From: Devosia litorisediminis
GTDB lineage: Bacteria > Pseudomonadota > Alphaproteobacteria > Rhizobiales > Devosiaceae
Direction of reading: 5' to 3'
Assembly (NCBI RefSeq): GCF_018334155.1
Contig: NZ_JAGXTP010000001.1
Location: 1,860,001-1,924,000, forward strand
Length of the DNA stretch: 64,000 nucleotides
The notes beneath the pieces were generated by a model. That model saw only the letters and a list, made by a program, of their open reading frames with translations. It searched no databases and was not told the origin of the DNA. The position numbers were made by a program, and so were the translations under genes. How positions within the stretch are numbered: the first letter of the stretch is position 1; every line of letters begins with the position of its first letter. Positions 34,242 to 43,225 of this stretch are shown one piece after another.

Positions 34242-35840
34242 ATGGAATCCATCATTCTTTTTATCATGGTGATCACGCTCCTGTTCATGGGCGTGCCCAT
34301 CGCCGTGGCTCTGGGCCTGTCGAGCGTTCTGACCATTGCCCTGTTTTCGAGCGACAGCATGTCCTCGGTGGCGCTGCAGCTGTTTTCGGCGTCGCAGAAC
34401 TATACCCTGCTGGCCATTCCGTTCTTCGTGCTGGCCTCGACCTTCATGTCGACCGGCGGCGTGGCGCGGCGCATCATTCGCCTTGCCGTGGCCAGTGTTG
34501 GCCATTTCCGCGGCGGTCTGGCGATGGCCTCGGTGCTCGCCTGCATGATGTTCGCGGCGCTGTCGGGCTCCTCGCCCGCCACCGTGGTGGCCATCGGCAC
34601 CATTGCCATCGCGGCGATGCGGCAGGTTGGCTATTCCAAGGAGTTTTCGGCCGGCATCATCGCCAATGCCGGCACGCTGGGCATTCTCATTCCCCCCTCG
34701 ATCGTGATGGTGGTCTATGCCACCGCGACCAATGTGTCGGTGGGGCGCATGTTCCTGGCGGGTATCCTGCCCGGTCTGGTGGCCGGACTGATGCTGATGA
34801 TCGCCATTTATGTCGTCGCCCGTCGGCGCAATCTGCCCAGCGAGCCGTGGCGCGGCTTTGGTGAAGTGGTGTCTGCCGGCAAGGATGCTGGTTGGGGCCT
34901 GTTCCTGATCTTCATCATCATTGGCGGCATCTATGGCGGCGCCTTTACGCCCACCGAAGCGGCGTCGGTTGCTGCGGTGTACTCGGTGTTCGTGGCGCTG
35001 TTCGTCTATCGCGATATGGGGCCGCTCAAGGGTCTGGCCTGGATCCCGGAAGGGTCCGCTGCCAAGACGGTGGTGGGCTTCAAGGCCAGCGTTTATGCGC
35101 TGGCGATCTTTGCGGTGTGGATGATCTCGTCGTTCTTCTTTCTGGGCGGCATGGATACCACCACCCGCATGCAGATCGGCATCGCGCTGGCCGTCTTCGT
35201 GCTGGGGGCCTACCCCTATGCACGTCAGCAGCCCAACCCGCTGACCTTCCTGTCCGGTCTGCCGGTCTGGGGCTACAATCTGGGGCTGATCGCGCGCCGT
35301 TTCGTGCCTGCCCTTTTCCATGGCGACACCAACAAGGCCATGGTCGACAGCGCCAAGACGACCGTGATGTTGATGTTCATCATCGTCAATGCGCTGCTGT
35401 TCGCGCACACCCTGACGGCCGAGCGCATTCCGCAGACCATCACCGAATGGATGCTGGGCGCTGGCTTCAACTGGTTCACCTTCCTGATTGCCGTCAACAT
35501 CCTGCTGTTGATCGGCGGGCAGTTCATGGAGCCATCAGGTCTGTTGCTGATCGTGGCGCCGGTGGTGTTTCCCATCGCGATGGAACTGGGGATCGATCCG
35601 ATCCATCTGGGCATCATCATGGTGGTGAACATGGAGATCGGCATGGTGACGCCACCGATCGGGCTGAACCTGTTCGTGACCTCGGGCATTACCGGGATGA
35701 GTCTGGCGCAAGTGGTCAAGGCAGCCCTGCCCTTCGTGGTGGTGCTGCTGATCTTCCTGATCATCGTCACCTATGTGCCGGCGCTCTCGACCATGGTGCC
35801 CTATGCCCTGATGGGGCCGGAAATCATCCTCAACCGCTAG
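34242..35840 (+). CDS. dctM: TRAP transporter large permease DctM (long form)
   Basis: 532 aa, about 100 longer than the common DctM. Conserved: FFVLASTFMSTGGVARRI (about residues 63-80), MMFAALSGSSPATVVAIGTIAI and TLGILIPPSIVMVVYA. The extra length is a loop of about 100 residues between about 265 and 375, containing a further membrane segment (SVYALAIFAVWMISSFFFLGG) and a stretch that looks loop-like. The end is normal. It is the ion-coupled channel for DctP cargo. The operon ends in a strong terminator. Confidence 0.92.
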   Translation: MESIILFIMVITLLFMGVPIAVALGLSSVLTIALFSSDSMSSVALQLFSASQNYTLLAIPFFVLASTFMSTGGVARRIIRLAVASVGHFRGGLAMASVLACMMFAALSGSSPATVVAIGTIAIAAMRQVGYSKEFSAGIIANAGTLGILIPPSIVMVVYATATNVSVGRMFLAGILPGLVAGLMLMIAIYVVARRRNLPSEPWRGFGEVVSAGKDAGWGLFLIFIIIGGIYGGAFTPTEAASVAAVYSVFVALFVYRDMGPLKGLAWIPEGSAAKTVVGFKASVYALAIFAVWMISSFFFLGGMDTTTRMQIGIALAVFVLGAYPYARQQPNPLTFLSGLPVWGYNLGLIARRFVPALFHGDTNKAMVDSAKTTVMLMFIIVNALLFAHTLTAERIPQTITEWMLGAGFNWFTFLIAVNILLLIGGQFMEPSGLLLIVAPVVFPIAMELGIDPIHLGIIMVVNMEIGMVTPPIGLNLFVTSGITGMSLAQVVKAALPFVVVLLIFLIIVTYVPALSTMVPYALMGPEIILNR

Positions 35841-35860
35841 TGTGCTAGCGGCGCCAAAAA

Positions 35861-35895
35861 ACAAAGAGCCCGCGGTCAGTGACCGCGGGTTTTTT
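35861..35895. terminator. Bidirectional terminator after dctM
   Basis: Stem CCCGCGGTC/GACCGCGGG (35869-35877 and 35881-35889), loop AGT, followed by six T (35890-35895). An A-rich stretch before the stem gives T-rich polarity on the minus strand too, serving the convergent gene ending at 35922. Confidence 0.92.
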
Positions 35896-35921
35896 GGTTT
35901 GTTGGTCGCGCTGCCCAAGGC

Positions 35922-36245
35922 TCAGGACTGAAGGTCGTGCAGTTGCACGCTCTGGGCCGCGCTTTCGAGCAGGGTCTTGGCGACCAGAGCCTCTTCCTTG
36001 GCCCCCTTGAGATCGACGCGGAGCATCACCGCGCTGGGAAAGCGCAAGCGCAGATCACCCAGCGTGGCCGCGCTGAGGGCGGGTCGGTCGTGACCGGGAC
36101 CCATTTCTGCAACCGCCTGGGCAATGGGACAGGATACACAGCGGCTGATCCCCTGGCTGGCCAGCCGCGTCGCGACAGCATCCAGATCAGCGGTGGTGGC
36201 GAAGATACCGATGGCAGCGCGACGACGGGCCTCGGACATGGTCAT
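35922..36245 (-). CDS. Small conserved-looking protein upstream-coupled to FixK-like regulator gene
   Basis: 107 aa from ATG 36245 (MTMSEARRR), or 105 from 36239. It starts 11 bases after the stop of the FixK-like gene, so the two are one transcript. Visible features: a basic start, a predicted alpha/beta pattern IGIFATTADLDAVATRLASQGISRCVSCPIAQAVAEMG with a Cys-x-x-Cys at SRCVSCP, and a second strand/helix with AVMLRVDLKGAKEEALVAKTLLESA. No family recognised; an SPRY/GAF match is not evident. Confidence 0.7.
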   Translation of the reverse strand: MTMSEARRRAAIGIFATTADLDAVATRLASQGISRCVSCPIAQAVAEMGPGHDRPALSAATLGDLRLRFPSAVMLRVDLKGAKEEALVAKTLLESAAQSVQLHDLQS

Positions 36246-36256
36246 ACTCTGCCAGA

Positions 36257-36931
36257 TCAATGATCGGTGCCGTCGCATTCGGCAAGCTGGCGCAGGCGTT
36301 CCAGGCTACGCACCTGAAAGCTGCCCCGATCGGGCAGATCGATGATGCGCAGGGTGCGCAGGCGGGTCATGTTGCGGCTGACGGTCTCGATGGTCAGGCC
36401 AAGATAGTCAGCTATGTCGGCGCGACACATGGGCAGGGCCAGACGCTGCGCAACTGGATCGGGCGCCTTGCGGGCCATGGTCAGCAGGAAGCTGGCGATA
36501 CGCTCGATGGCGGTCTTGCGGCATAGCAGCAAGGACAGATCCTGCAGGGTCTCAACCTCGCCGCGGGCAACTTCAAGCAGCTTTTCGGCCAGTTCGGGGC
36601 GCTCGCGCATGGCGCGCAGCAGGGATTGCTTGTGGATGACGCGCACCCGGGTCGTGGTCAGTGCATCGCAATCGAAGCGATAGGTGTCACCCTGGCAGAA
36701 GCCGACAATGTCACCGGGAAAGGCGAACGCCACGATCTGGCGGCGCCCATCGGGGAAAATCTTGTAGGCGCGCACTGCGCCACTGAGAACTTCATAAAAT
36801 GCGGTGGTTTCATCGCCTTCCCGGAAAAGGGCGTCATAAGGCGCCAGCAACCGCACGCCGCCTGTGCTGCCGCCTTCGGCTGGCCAGGGGGTCGGGGTCT
36901 GAGCTGGTGACGCAATAGTGGAAAGCTGCAT
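36257..36931 (-). CDS. fixK: Crp/Fnr family regulator, FixK/FnrN-like
   Basis: 224 aa from ATG 36931; nine more in-frame codons exist upstream. It has a cNMP-like beta-roll (about residues 25-115), a long helix, and a HTH with the Fnr recognition pattern Glu182-x-x-Ser185-Arg186 in ADIADYLGLTIETVSRNMTRL, which predicts TTGAT-N4-ATCAA-type sites. The N-terminus (residues 1-30) has no cysteine cluster, so it is FixK-like rather than a direct [4Fe-4S] Fnr. A matching box lies at 39444. The FixK versus other subclass label is inference. Confidence 0.88.
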   Translation of the reverse strand: MQLSTIASPAQTPTPWPAEGGSTGGVRLLAPYDALFREGDETTAFYEVLSGAVRAYKIFPDGRRQIVAFAFPGDIVGFCQGDTYRFDCDALTTTRVRVIHKQSLLRAMRERPELAEKLLEVARGEVETLQDLSLLLCRKTAIERIASFLLTMARKAPDPVAQRLALPMCRADIADYLGLTIETVSRNMTRLRTLRIIDLPDRGSFQVRSLERLRQLAECDGTDH

Positions 36932-37032
36932 GATGAATCCTCGATTCCCGCAAATCACTGTGGACGTGGGCTATAAGAGGGGCGGCGTGTAAGCTGCGTA
37001 CGCGGCCTTTGTAATCAATTGTAACGGGGAGC

Positions 37033-37794
37033 ATGGGCAGCCGCCCGGCCGACCAGGAGTGCATTTCCGGCATGAGCGACAATCAGAGCCACATACTGGT
37101 GGTGGATGACGACGATCAGGTGCGCCGGATGTTGCGGCGTTGCTTTGAAGATGAGGGCTACCGGGTCAGCGAAGCCACCGATCAGAGCGGCGTCGATGCC
37201 GCGCTCGACACCGGGATCGATCTGATGACGCTTGATCTCAATCTGGGCGGCACCGATGGGCTGACCATTGCCCGCCAGGTGCGGCAGAACTGGGATCTGC
37301 CCATCATCATGATCACCGGCAAGGGCGACATGATCGACCGCATTGTGGGGCTGGAGATCGGCGCCGATGACTATATCGCCAAGCCCTTTCATTTGCGCGA
37401 AGTGCTGGCACGCGTCCGCTCCGTGCTGCGCCGCAGCGGTCCGCGGGAGACAGCAAGTGCTGCAACGGCCGCGCCGACCGCCTGCATCCGGTTTGATGGC
37501 TATGCGCTGGATATGGATCGCCGCTCGCTACAAGGCAGCGCTGGAGCCATTCGCCTGACCAGTGGCGAATTCGATCTGCTGGCGCTGTTCGCCCGCCACC
37601 CGCATCGCGTGCTCAGTCGCGACCAGATCATGGACATGCTAAAGGGCCATGACTGGGCGCCCAATGATCGCAGCATCGACAACCAGATCGCCCGACTGCG
37701 CAAGCTGATCGAGGTCAATGCCCGCGAACCGCTGCTGATCAAGACCGTGCGTGGCGCCGGCTATTGCTTCACCCCGCACTCAATCGAGGCCTGA
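37033..37794 (+). CDS. OmpR-type response regulator
   Basis: 253 aa from ATG 37033, or 240 from ATG 37072; the ribosome sites (GGGGAG close to 37033, AGGAG far from 37072) do not decide. The receiver has VVDDDD near residues 23-28, phospho-acceptor Asp68 in MTLDLNLGG, and Lys near residue 117 in DYIAKPF. The winged helix is at about residues 155-245 (IRLTSGEFDLLALFARHPHRVLSRDQI). It is tail-to-tail with the FixL-like kinase gene, one base apart, and could be its target. Confidence 0.92.
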   Translation: MGSRPADQECISGMSDNQSHILVVDDDDQVRRMLRRCFEDEGYRVSEATDQSGVDAALDTGIDLMTLDLNLGGTDGLTIARQVRQNWDLPIIMITGKGDMIDRIVGLEIGADDYIAKPFHLREVLARVRSVLRRSGPRETASAATAAPTACIRFDGYALDMDRRSLQGSAGAIRLTSGEFDLLALFARHPHRVLSRDQIMDMLKGHDWAPNDRSIDNQIARLRKLIEVNAREPLLIKTVRGAGYCFTPHSIEA

Positions 37795-37795
37795 G

Positions 37796-39349
37796 CTAGC
37801 TCTTGAGCGCTGTGTCGATGGCATCCGCCAGATCTGCCAGACGGTATGGCTTGCGCAGGATTTTCAGTTTCTCGCCATGCTCGGGGGCGTCCCGCGACAT
37901 CTCCTCGGCATAGCCAGAGGTCAACAGCACCGGCATGTTGGGATATAGCGCCTGCACCTTGGCGCGCAGCTCGAAACCACTCATCCCGCCGGGCATCACC
38001 ACGTCCGAGAACAGCAGATCGGCCAGCTTTCCCGAAGCGAGCAGTTCGATGGCTTCGGCGCCGCTAGCTGCTGAAATGACGGTATAGCCCAGCTGCGTCA
38101 ACCGGGTCACGGTCAGCTTGCGCACCCGCTCATCATCTTCAACCGCCAGTATGGTCTGACCTGCCCCAGCCAGCGCCTCCAGCTCGGAGTCAGCGACAAC
38201 CACGGGCTCGACCCGGTGGCGGGGCAGGAAAATGCTGACAATCGTGCCCTTGCCCGGACCGCTATCGATGGTCGCCAGTCCACCAGACTGCTTGGCAAAG
38301 CCGTAGATCATGGAGAGCCCCAGCCCGGTGCCGCGCCCCTGTTCCTTGGTGGTGAAGAAGGGCTCGAAGGCCCGTTCACGCACGGATTCGCTCATGCCCT
38401 CGCCCGAATCCGAAACGGTCAGGCGAACATAATCACCGGGAGAGAGACCATCGAGCTGCTGGCCCATCTCCTCGTCGACCACCGCATTGCTGGTCTCGAT
38501 GACCAGCCGTCCGCCCTCGGGCATGGCGTCGCGGGCATTGACGGTCAGATTGACGATGGCACTTTCAACCTGTGAGGGGTCGACCCGCACCGGCCAGAGG
38601 CTGGGGGTCAGCGCATTGGAGAGATAAATCGTCTCGCCCAATGTGCGGTGCAGCATGTCTGTCAGGCCGAGCACGAAGCTGTTGAGATTGATACTCTCGG
38701 GCTCAAGGTGAGAGCGGCGGGCAAAGGCCAGCAAGCGCGTGGTCAGGCGCGCGCCAAGATCGGCAGCATCAAGCGCTTCGGTGGTCAATTCGCGCTGCAG
38801 CGGAGTGGTCAGCTTGCCTTCAAGCATTTCGAGATTGCCGATGATCACCGTCAGCAGATTGTTGAAATCGTGGGCGATGCCCCCGGTCAACTGTCCCATG
38901 GCTTCCATTTTCTGGGCCTGGCGCAGCGCCAGTTCGGTTGCCTTGTGCGCAGACAGGTCGTGGATGATGCCGGTGAAATAAGTACGGCCATCCATCTCGA
39001 ATTCGCTCACCGCCAGATGCATGGGGAAGAGCGAGCCGTCGCTGCGTCGCCCACTGACCTCACGGCCAATGCCGATGATCCGGCGATGGCCGGTCGTACG
39101 GTAATTGTGCAGATAGCCGTCATGTTCGGCGTGGTAGGGCTCGGGCATCAGGAAATGCACGTTGCGGCCGAGAAACTCTTCCGGACTGTAGCCAAACAGC
39201 CGCGCTGCGGCCGGATTGACGGTGGTGATGTGGCCGTGGTCGTCGATGGTGATGATCCCATCGACTGCGGATTGCAGGATCGACTGCAGCTTGCGGGCCT
39301 GCCCGAGCAGCGAGGAATTCAGTTCATTTTCGTCGGACACTGCAGACAC
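37796..39349 (-). CDS. FixL-like haem-PAS hybrid histidine kinase
   Basis: About 517 aa from a GTG at 39349; a GTG at 39340 and a TTG at 39457 are alternatives. PAS domain (about residues 20-135) aligned by eye to FixL: His76 in [10 protein letters not shown] corresponds to the haem-ligand histidine, and Arg96 in [12 protein letters not shown] to the oxygen-contact arginine, with [10 protein letters not shown] and [10 protein letters not shown] following. Then a HisKA domain [11 protein letters not shown] (His160), ATPase [11 protein letters not shown], and a C-terminal receiver ([11 protein letters not shown]; Asp in [10 protein letters not shown]). It should sense oxygen. It is a soluble protein with no membrane helix. 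Confidence 0.9.
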   Translation of the reverse strand: MSAVSDENELNSSLLGQARKLQSILQSAVDGIITIDDHGHITTVNPAAARLFGYSPEEFLGRNVHFLMPEPYHAEHDGYLHNYRTTGHRRIIGIGREVSGRRSDGSLFPMHLAVSEFEMDGRTYFTGIIHDLSAHKATELALRQAQKMEAMGQLTGGIAHDFNNLLTVIIGNLEMLEGKLTTPLQRELTTEALDAADLGARLTTRLLAFARRSHLEPESINLNSFVLGLTDMLHRTLGETIYLSNALTPSLWPVRVDPSQVESAIVNLTVNARDAMPEGGRLVIETSNAVVDEEMGQQLDGLSPGDYVRLTVSDSGEGMSESVRERAFEPFFTTKEQGRGTGLGLSMIYGFAKQSGGLATIDSGPGKGTIVSIFLPRHRVEPVVVADSELEALAGAGQTILAVEDDERVRKLTVTRLTQLGYTVISAASGAEAIELLASGKLADLLFSDVVMPGGMSGFELRAKVQALYPNMPVLLTSGYAEEMSRDAPEHGEKLKILRKPYRLADLADAIDTALKS

Positions 39350-39354
39350 ACCAT

Positions 39355-39380
39355 GGTTAGGACTGTCCCGAGTCCTAACC
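39355..39380. promoter_or_regulatory. Perfect inverted repeat upstream of the FixL-like kinase
   Basis: Arms GGTTAGGACT (39355-39364) and AGTCCTAACC (39371-39380) around a six-base spacer, five bases before the GTG at 39349. A third half-site GTTAGG occurs at 39478-39483 upstream of the SQR gene. It is either an operator or a 5'-leader hairpin covering the kinase ribosome site. Confidence 0.65.
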
Positions 39381-39443
39381 GTGCCGCCTGCCCTGCACAA
39401 ACGAAAAGGGGTCGCAGATGCGCCCGGCCAAACGCTCACACCC

Positions 39444-39457
39444 TTGATGCAGGTCAA
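39444..39457. promoter_or_regulatory. FixK/Fnr box TTGAT-N4-GTCAA
   Basis: TTGATGCAGGTCAA at 39444-39457 fits the TTGAT-N4-RTCAA consensus of FixK/Fnr proteins exactly. It lies in the 212-base divergent region between the FixL-like kinase and SQR genes, about 100 bases from each start, suitable for activation of either. Confidence 0.7.
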
Positions 39458-39561
39458 AAGGGTGCGCCTCGCGATTTGTTAGGCTGGGACATTAGCGGGA
39501 TGGCCCGCCTGCGCGTGGCCTGCCCACCACACGAGCTTCACGCTCGTTTAAGGAGGATACA

Positions 39562-40854
39562 ATGGCACATGTCGTCGTACTCGGCGCCGGTCTCGGCGGC
39601 ACAATCATGGCCTATGAGCTGCGCGATGCGCTGGGGTCAGAGCATCAGATCAGCGTCATCAACAAGGGGCCGGAATACTCGTTCGTTCCGTCAAACCCCT
39701 GGGTTGCTGTAGGTTGGCGCGACCGGGACGCGGTAACCGTGGATCTGGCGCCGGTTTTCGCCAAGCGCAATATCGACTTTCACCCGCAGGGCGCCAAGCG
39801 GCTGCATGCCGCCGAAAAGCGCGTTGAACTCACTGATGGCCAGTCGATCAGCTATGACTATCTGACCATTTCGACAGGTCCGGAACTAGCCTTTGACGAG
39901 ATCCCCGGATTTGGTCCGGAGCACTTTACCCAGTCGGTCTGCCAGATCGATCATGCATTGAAGGCCAAACCGGCCTTTGATGCGCTGGTGGCCAATCCTG
40001 GTCCGGTGGTAATTGGCGCGGTTCAGGGCGCGTCGTGCTTCGGCCCGGCCTACGAGTTCGCCTTCATTCTGGAAAAGGCACTGCGCGACGCCAAGGTGCG
40101 GGATCGCGTGCCGATGACCTTTGTCACCTCGGAACCCTATGTCGGTCATCTGGGACTGGACGGGGTTGGCGACACCAAGGGCATGATCGAAAGCGCCATG
40201 CGCGACGGCCATATCAAATGGATCTGCAACGCCAAGCTCGACAAGGTCGAGGATGGCAAGCTCAGCGTGTCCGAAATCGCCGAGGATGGCTCAGTCAAGC
40301 AGGCCCATGAACTGCCGTTCGCCTATTCAATGATGTTGCCCGCCTTCCGCGGCGTCGAGGCGGTCCGTGACATTGAGGGGCTGACCAATCCGCGTGGCTT
40401 CATTCTGGCTGATAAATATCAGCGCAATCCCGCCTTCCCCGAGATTTTCTCGGTGGGGGTCTGCGTTGCCATACCGCCGGTCGGCAAGACGCCGGTTCCC
40501 GTCGGTGTGCCCAAGACCGGGTTCATGATCGAATCCATGGTCACGGCCACGGTGCAGAACATTGCCCGACTGATCGCCGACGAAGAGCCCAATGCGGTGC
40601 CGACCTGGAACGCCATCTGTCTCGCCGATTTCGGGGATTCCGGCATTGCTTTCGTCGCCCAGCCGCAATTGCCACCGCGCAATGTGAACTGGTCCTCGGA
40701 AGGCAAGTGGGTGCATCTGGCCAAGGTCGGTTTCGAGAAATACTTTATGGGCAAGATGCGGTCGGGACAGTCCGAGCCGTTTTACGAGCATCTGGCTTTG
40801 CAGGTGCTGGGCATCGACAAGCTCAAGGCGGTCAAGACCGAGCCTGCGGAGTAG
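39562..40854 (+). CDS. sqr: Sulfide:quinone oxidoreductase
   Basis: 430 aa with AGGAGG before ATG 39562. FAD-binding VVVLGAGLGGTIMAYEL at residues 4-20. Three cysteines sit where bacterial SQR needs them: Cys127 (SVCQID), Cys159 (GASCFGP) and Cys353 (AICLAD), the last two probably bridging sulfur over the flavin. It oxidises sulfide and passes electrons to quinone at the membrane. Other FAD-dependent pyridine nucleotide-disulfide relatives are less likely given the cysteines. A FixK box lies upstream. Confidence 0.88.
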   Translation: MAHVVVLGAGLGGTIMAYELRDALGSEHQISVINKGPEYSFVPSNPWVAVGWRDRDAVTVDLAPVFAKRNIDFHPQGAKRLHAAEKRVELTDGQSISYDYLTISTGPELAFDEIPGFGPEHFTQSVCQIDHALKAKPAFDALVANPGPVVIGAVQGASCFGPAYEFAFILEKALRDAKVRDRVPMTFVTSEPYVGHLGLDGVGDTKGMIESAMRDGHIKWICNAKLDKVEDGKLSVSEIAEDGSVKQAHELPFAYSMMLPAFRGVEAVRDIEGLTNPRGFILADKYQRNPAFPEIFSVGVCVAIPPVGKTPVPVGVPKTGFMIESMVTATVQNIARLIADEEPNAVPTWNAICLADFGDSGIAFVAQPQLPPRNVNWSSEGKWVHLAKVGFEKYFMGKMRSGQSEPFYEHLALQVLGIDKLKAVKTEPAE

Positions 40855-40880
40855 CGCAACGCGCTGCCGACGAAATGCAG

Positions 40881-40900
40881 AACGGCGCCCGCGGGCGCCG
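40881..40900. terminator. Palindromic hairpin between convergent genes
   Basis: ACGGCGCCCG and CGGGCGCCGT form a perfect 20-base palindrome between the SQR stop (40854) and the AraC gene end (40913). No T-run on either side, so it is a terminator candidate only. Confidence 0.55.
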
Positions 40901-40912
40901 TATTATGCGAGC

Positions 40913-41830
40913 CTAGTTTACCGAACCGCTGGAATGGGCGCGGATGACGCCGGGGACGCTGGGCCGGCACCGCACATCACGCCGGAAATCGGTGGGCGAC
41001 ATGCCCGCAATCTTGCGGAACGACTTGTTGAATGCACTGAGTGAACCAAAGCCGCTATCCATGGCAACCTGCAACACATTTGCGTCTTCCTGCATCAGCA
41101 ATGCCTGGGCGTAGCTGAGCCGCATCAGATTGACATAGTCGTTCAGCGTCATCCCGGTCGATTTCTTGAACACGTTCATCGCGTATTTGGGGTGGATGTC
41201 GGCTGCGGCGGCGATATCGCTAGAATCAATATCCTCGCGGAAATTGTCGGCGATGAAGTCACAGATGCGCACCACGATGGGCGAGGAATGGTGATCCAGT
41301 CCCTCGACGGCGCTGACGACATCAGCAGGTCCGGGCATCAGTTCGTAAGGATCAAAGCGGACACGCTCAATGCGCAGCAGCAGTTCGTCCACCGCCATAC
41401 CCGCCTTCATCAGGTCGCCAGAGCGGGCATAATCGTTCCATCGCGCAAAATTGAGCGCATCGGATGCATCGGTTGCCTTGGTCACCAGGGTAGCGCCCTG
41501 CATGAGTTTTGACTGTACGTCCTGGGGGAGCCGGAGGCGGAAGAAATGCACCAGCGGCAGGTGCCCACCGGCATAGATCAGATCGTCCGAGGAATCGTCG
41601 AGCCAGTGGGGCAGCCCGCCCCAGAACAGAGCCATATCCCCAGCATTGAAGCGGACATCATGGCCGCTCATGCGATAGTGCGCCCAACCGCGCACGATGT
41701 AATTGACCTCGACCTGAGCGTGCCAATGGGCTCCGCGCATCACCAGTGGTGATGAATGAAACATGTGCAACTCAGTCGGTAGTCGCTCCACCCCATTGGC
41801 TTCGGGTTCGTAGTACGCCCGCGCCGCCAT
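40913..41830 (-). CDS. AraC family transcriptional regulator
   Basis: 305 aa from ATG 41830, six bases after GGAAAG; an ATG at 41887 has no ribosome site. A cupin-like N-terminal sensor (about residues 20-120, with HWHAQVEVNYIVRGWAHYRM and FNAGDMALFWGGLPH) is followed by two HTHs (about residues 190-285: SSDIAAAADIHPKYAMNVFKKSTG and VLQVAMDSGFGSLSAFNKSFRKIAGMSPTDFRRD). It is divergent from the sugar ABC transporter, which it probably controls. Confidence 0.92.
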   Translation of the reverse strand: MAARAYYEPEANGVERLPTELHMFHSSPLVMRGAHWHAQVEVNYIVRGWAHYRMSGHDVRFNAGDMALFWGGLPHWLDDSSDDLIYAGGHLPLVHFFRLRLPQDVQSKLMQGATLVTKATDASDALNFARWNDYARSGDLMKAGMAVDELLLRIERVRFDPYELMPGPADVVSAVEGLDHHSSPIVVRICDFIADNFREDIDSSDIAAAADIHPKYAMNVFKKSTGMTLNDYVNLMRLSYAQALLMQEDANVLQVAMDSGFGSLSAFNKSFRKIAGMSPTDFRRDVRCRPSVPGVIRAHSSGSVN

Positions 41831-41935
41831 CTTACTTTCCGCCAACTCTGCATACCTTTTGGCATAGACGCCTTGCACCAGTAGCATAGCTTAGAAAGCG
41901 CTCGTCGTAAGAGCAAACTAAAAGGGAGGACTAAT

Positions 41936-43210
41936 ATGACTCGCATCGCATCTCACCTGAGCAAGACCCTCGCCGTCGCACTCACCGGTGTCAGCATGCT
42001 CAGCGTCACCGCTGCTTCGGCACTGGAAATCACCGTCTGGTGCTGGGATCCCAATTTTAATGGCGCGACCATGAAGGAAGCTGGCGAGCGCTATACCGCC
42101 ATGCATCCCGACGTCACGTTCAACATTGTCGACTTTGCCAAGGCCGACCTTGAGCAGAAGCTGCAGGCGCAGCTCGCTTCGGGCACTACGGACGGGCTGC
42201 CCGACATTGTGCTGATCGAGGACTACGGCGCACAGAAATATCTGCAGTCGTTCCCCGGCGCCTTCGAAGCGCTCAATGACAGCGTCGATTACTCTGCTTT
42301 CGCACCCTACAAGGTCGAACTGGCAACCGTGGGCGACCAGACCTACTCGCTGCCTTTCGATTCCGGCGTGACCGGCCTGTTCTATCGCTCCGACATCCTG
42401 TCCAAGGCTGGCTATGAAGCGGCAGATCTTGAAGACATCACCTGGGACAAGCTGATCGAAATCGGCCAGGACGTGAAGGAAAAGACCGGCGACACCCTGC
42501 TGCCGATCGATCCAAACGACGCTGGCTGGTTGCGCATCATGATGCAGTCGGCAGGCTCGTGGTATTTCAACGCTGATGGCAGCGTGAATATCGAAGGCAA
42601 TCCAGTTCTGAAGGCCTCGATCGAGACCTATCAGCGCCTGCTCGCCGCCGGTATCTCCAAGCCGGTTGCCGGCTGGACCGAATATACCGGCAGCTTCACC
42701 TCGGGCGATACCGCCGCCACCTTTACCGGCGTGTGGATGACCGGCACGATCAAGGCCAATGCGGATCAGTCCGGCATGTGGGGCATCGCGCCCCTGCCCG
42801 CTCTGGACGGCGTCGAAGGCGCAACCAATGCGTCCAATCTGGGCGGCTCGAGCTGGTATGTGATGTCCTCGGCCCCCGAAAAGGATGCCGCCATCGACTT
42901 CCTCGCCGAAGTCTGGGGCAAGGATGCCGATTTCTACCAGAAGATCCTGGTCAATCAGGGCGCTCTCGGTTCGCTGCTCGCGGCCCGCGATGGTGAAGCC
43001 TATTCGGCCAGCGACCCCTTCTTTGGTGGTGCTGAAGTCTGGCAGAACTTCTCGAACTGGCTGGGCGCCATCCCGTCCGTCAATTACGGCATCTTCACCA
43101 ACGAAGCCGACGCGGCTGTTGTTGCGCAGATCCCGGCCATCACCAGCGGTGGCAATGTCGATGAGATCATCGCGGCCATCGACAGCCAGGTCCGTCAGCA
43201 GATCCAGTAG
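41936..43210 (+). CDS. Sugar ABC transporter substrate-binding protein
   Basis: 424 aa with GGGAGGA before ATG 41936. Signal peptide to about residue 29 (ASA). MalE-like (CUT1) fold: LEITVWCWDPNFNGATMKEAGERYTAMHPDV, LPDIVLIEDYGAQKYL and DSGVTGLFYRSDIL are typical. It binds a sugar or polyol in the periplasm. A strong hairpin separates it from the permease genes. Confidence 0.93.
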   Translation: MTRIASHLSKTLAVALTGVSMLSVTAASALEITVWCWDPNFNGATMKEAGERYTAMHPDVTFNIVDFAKADLEQKLQAQLASGTTDGLPDIVLIEDYGAQKYLQSFPGAFEALNDSVDYSAFAPYKVELATVGDQTYSLPFDSGVTGLFYRSDILSKAGYEAADLEDITWDKLIEIGQDVKEKTGDTLLPIDPNDAGWLRIMMQSAGSWYFNADGSVNIEGNPVLKASIETYQRLLAAGISKPVAGWTEYTGSFTSGDTAATFTGVWMTGTIKANADQSGMWGIAPLPALDGVEGATNASNLGGSSWYVMSSAPEKDAAIDFLAEVWGKDADFYQKILVNQGALGSLLAARDGEAYSASDPFFGGAEVWQNFSNWLGAIPSVNYGIFTNEADAAVVAQIPAITSGGNVDEIIAAIDSQVRQQIQ

Positions 43211-43225
43211 GCTCTGATCTGATAC

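Noticed and set aside
37009..37024. TTGTAATCAATTG as a FixK/Fnr box near the OmpR-type regulator
   Set aside because: The half-sites do not have the TTGAT-N4-ATCAA spacing.
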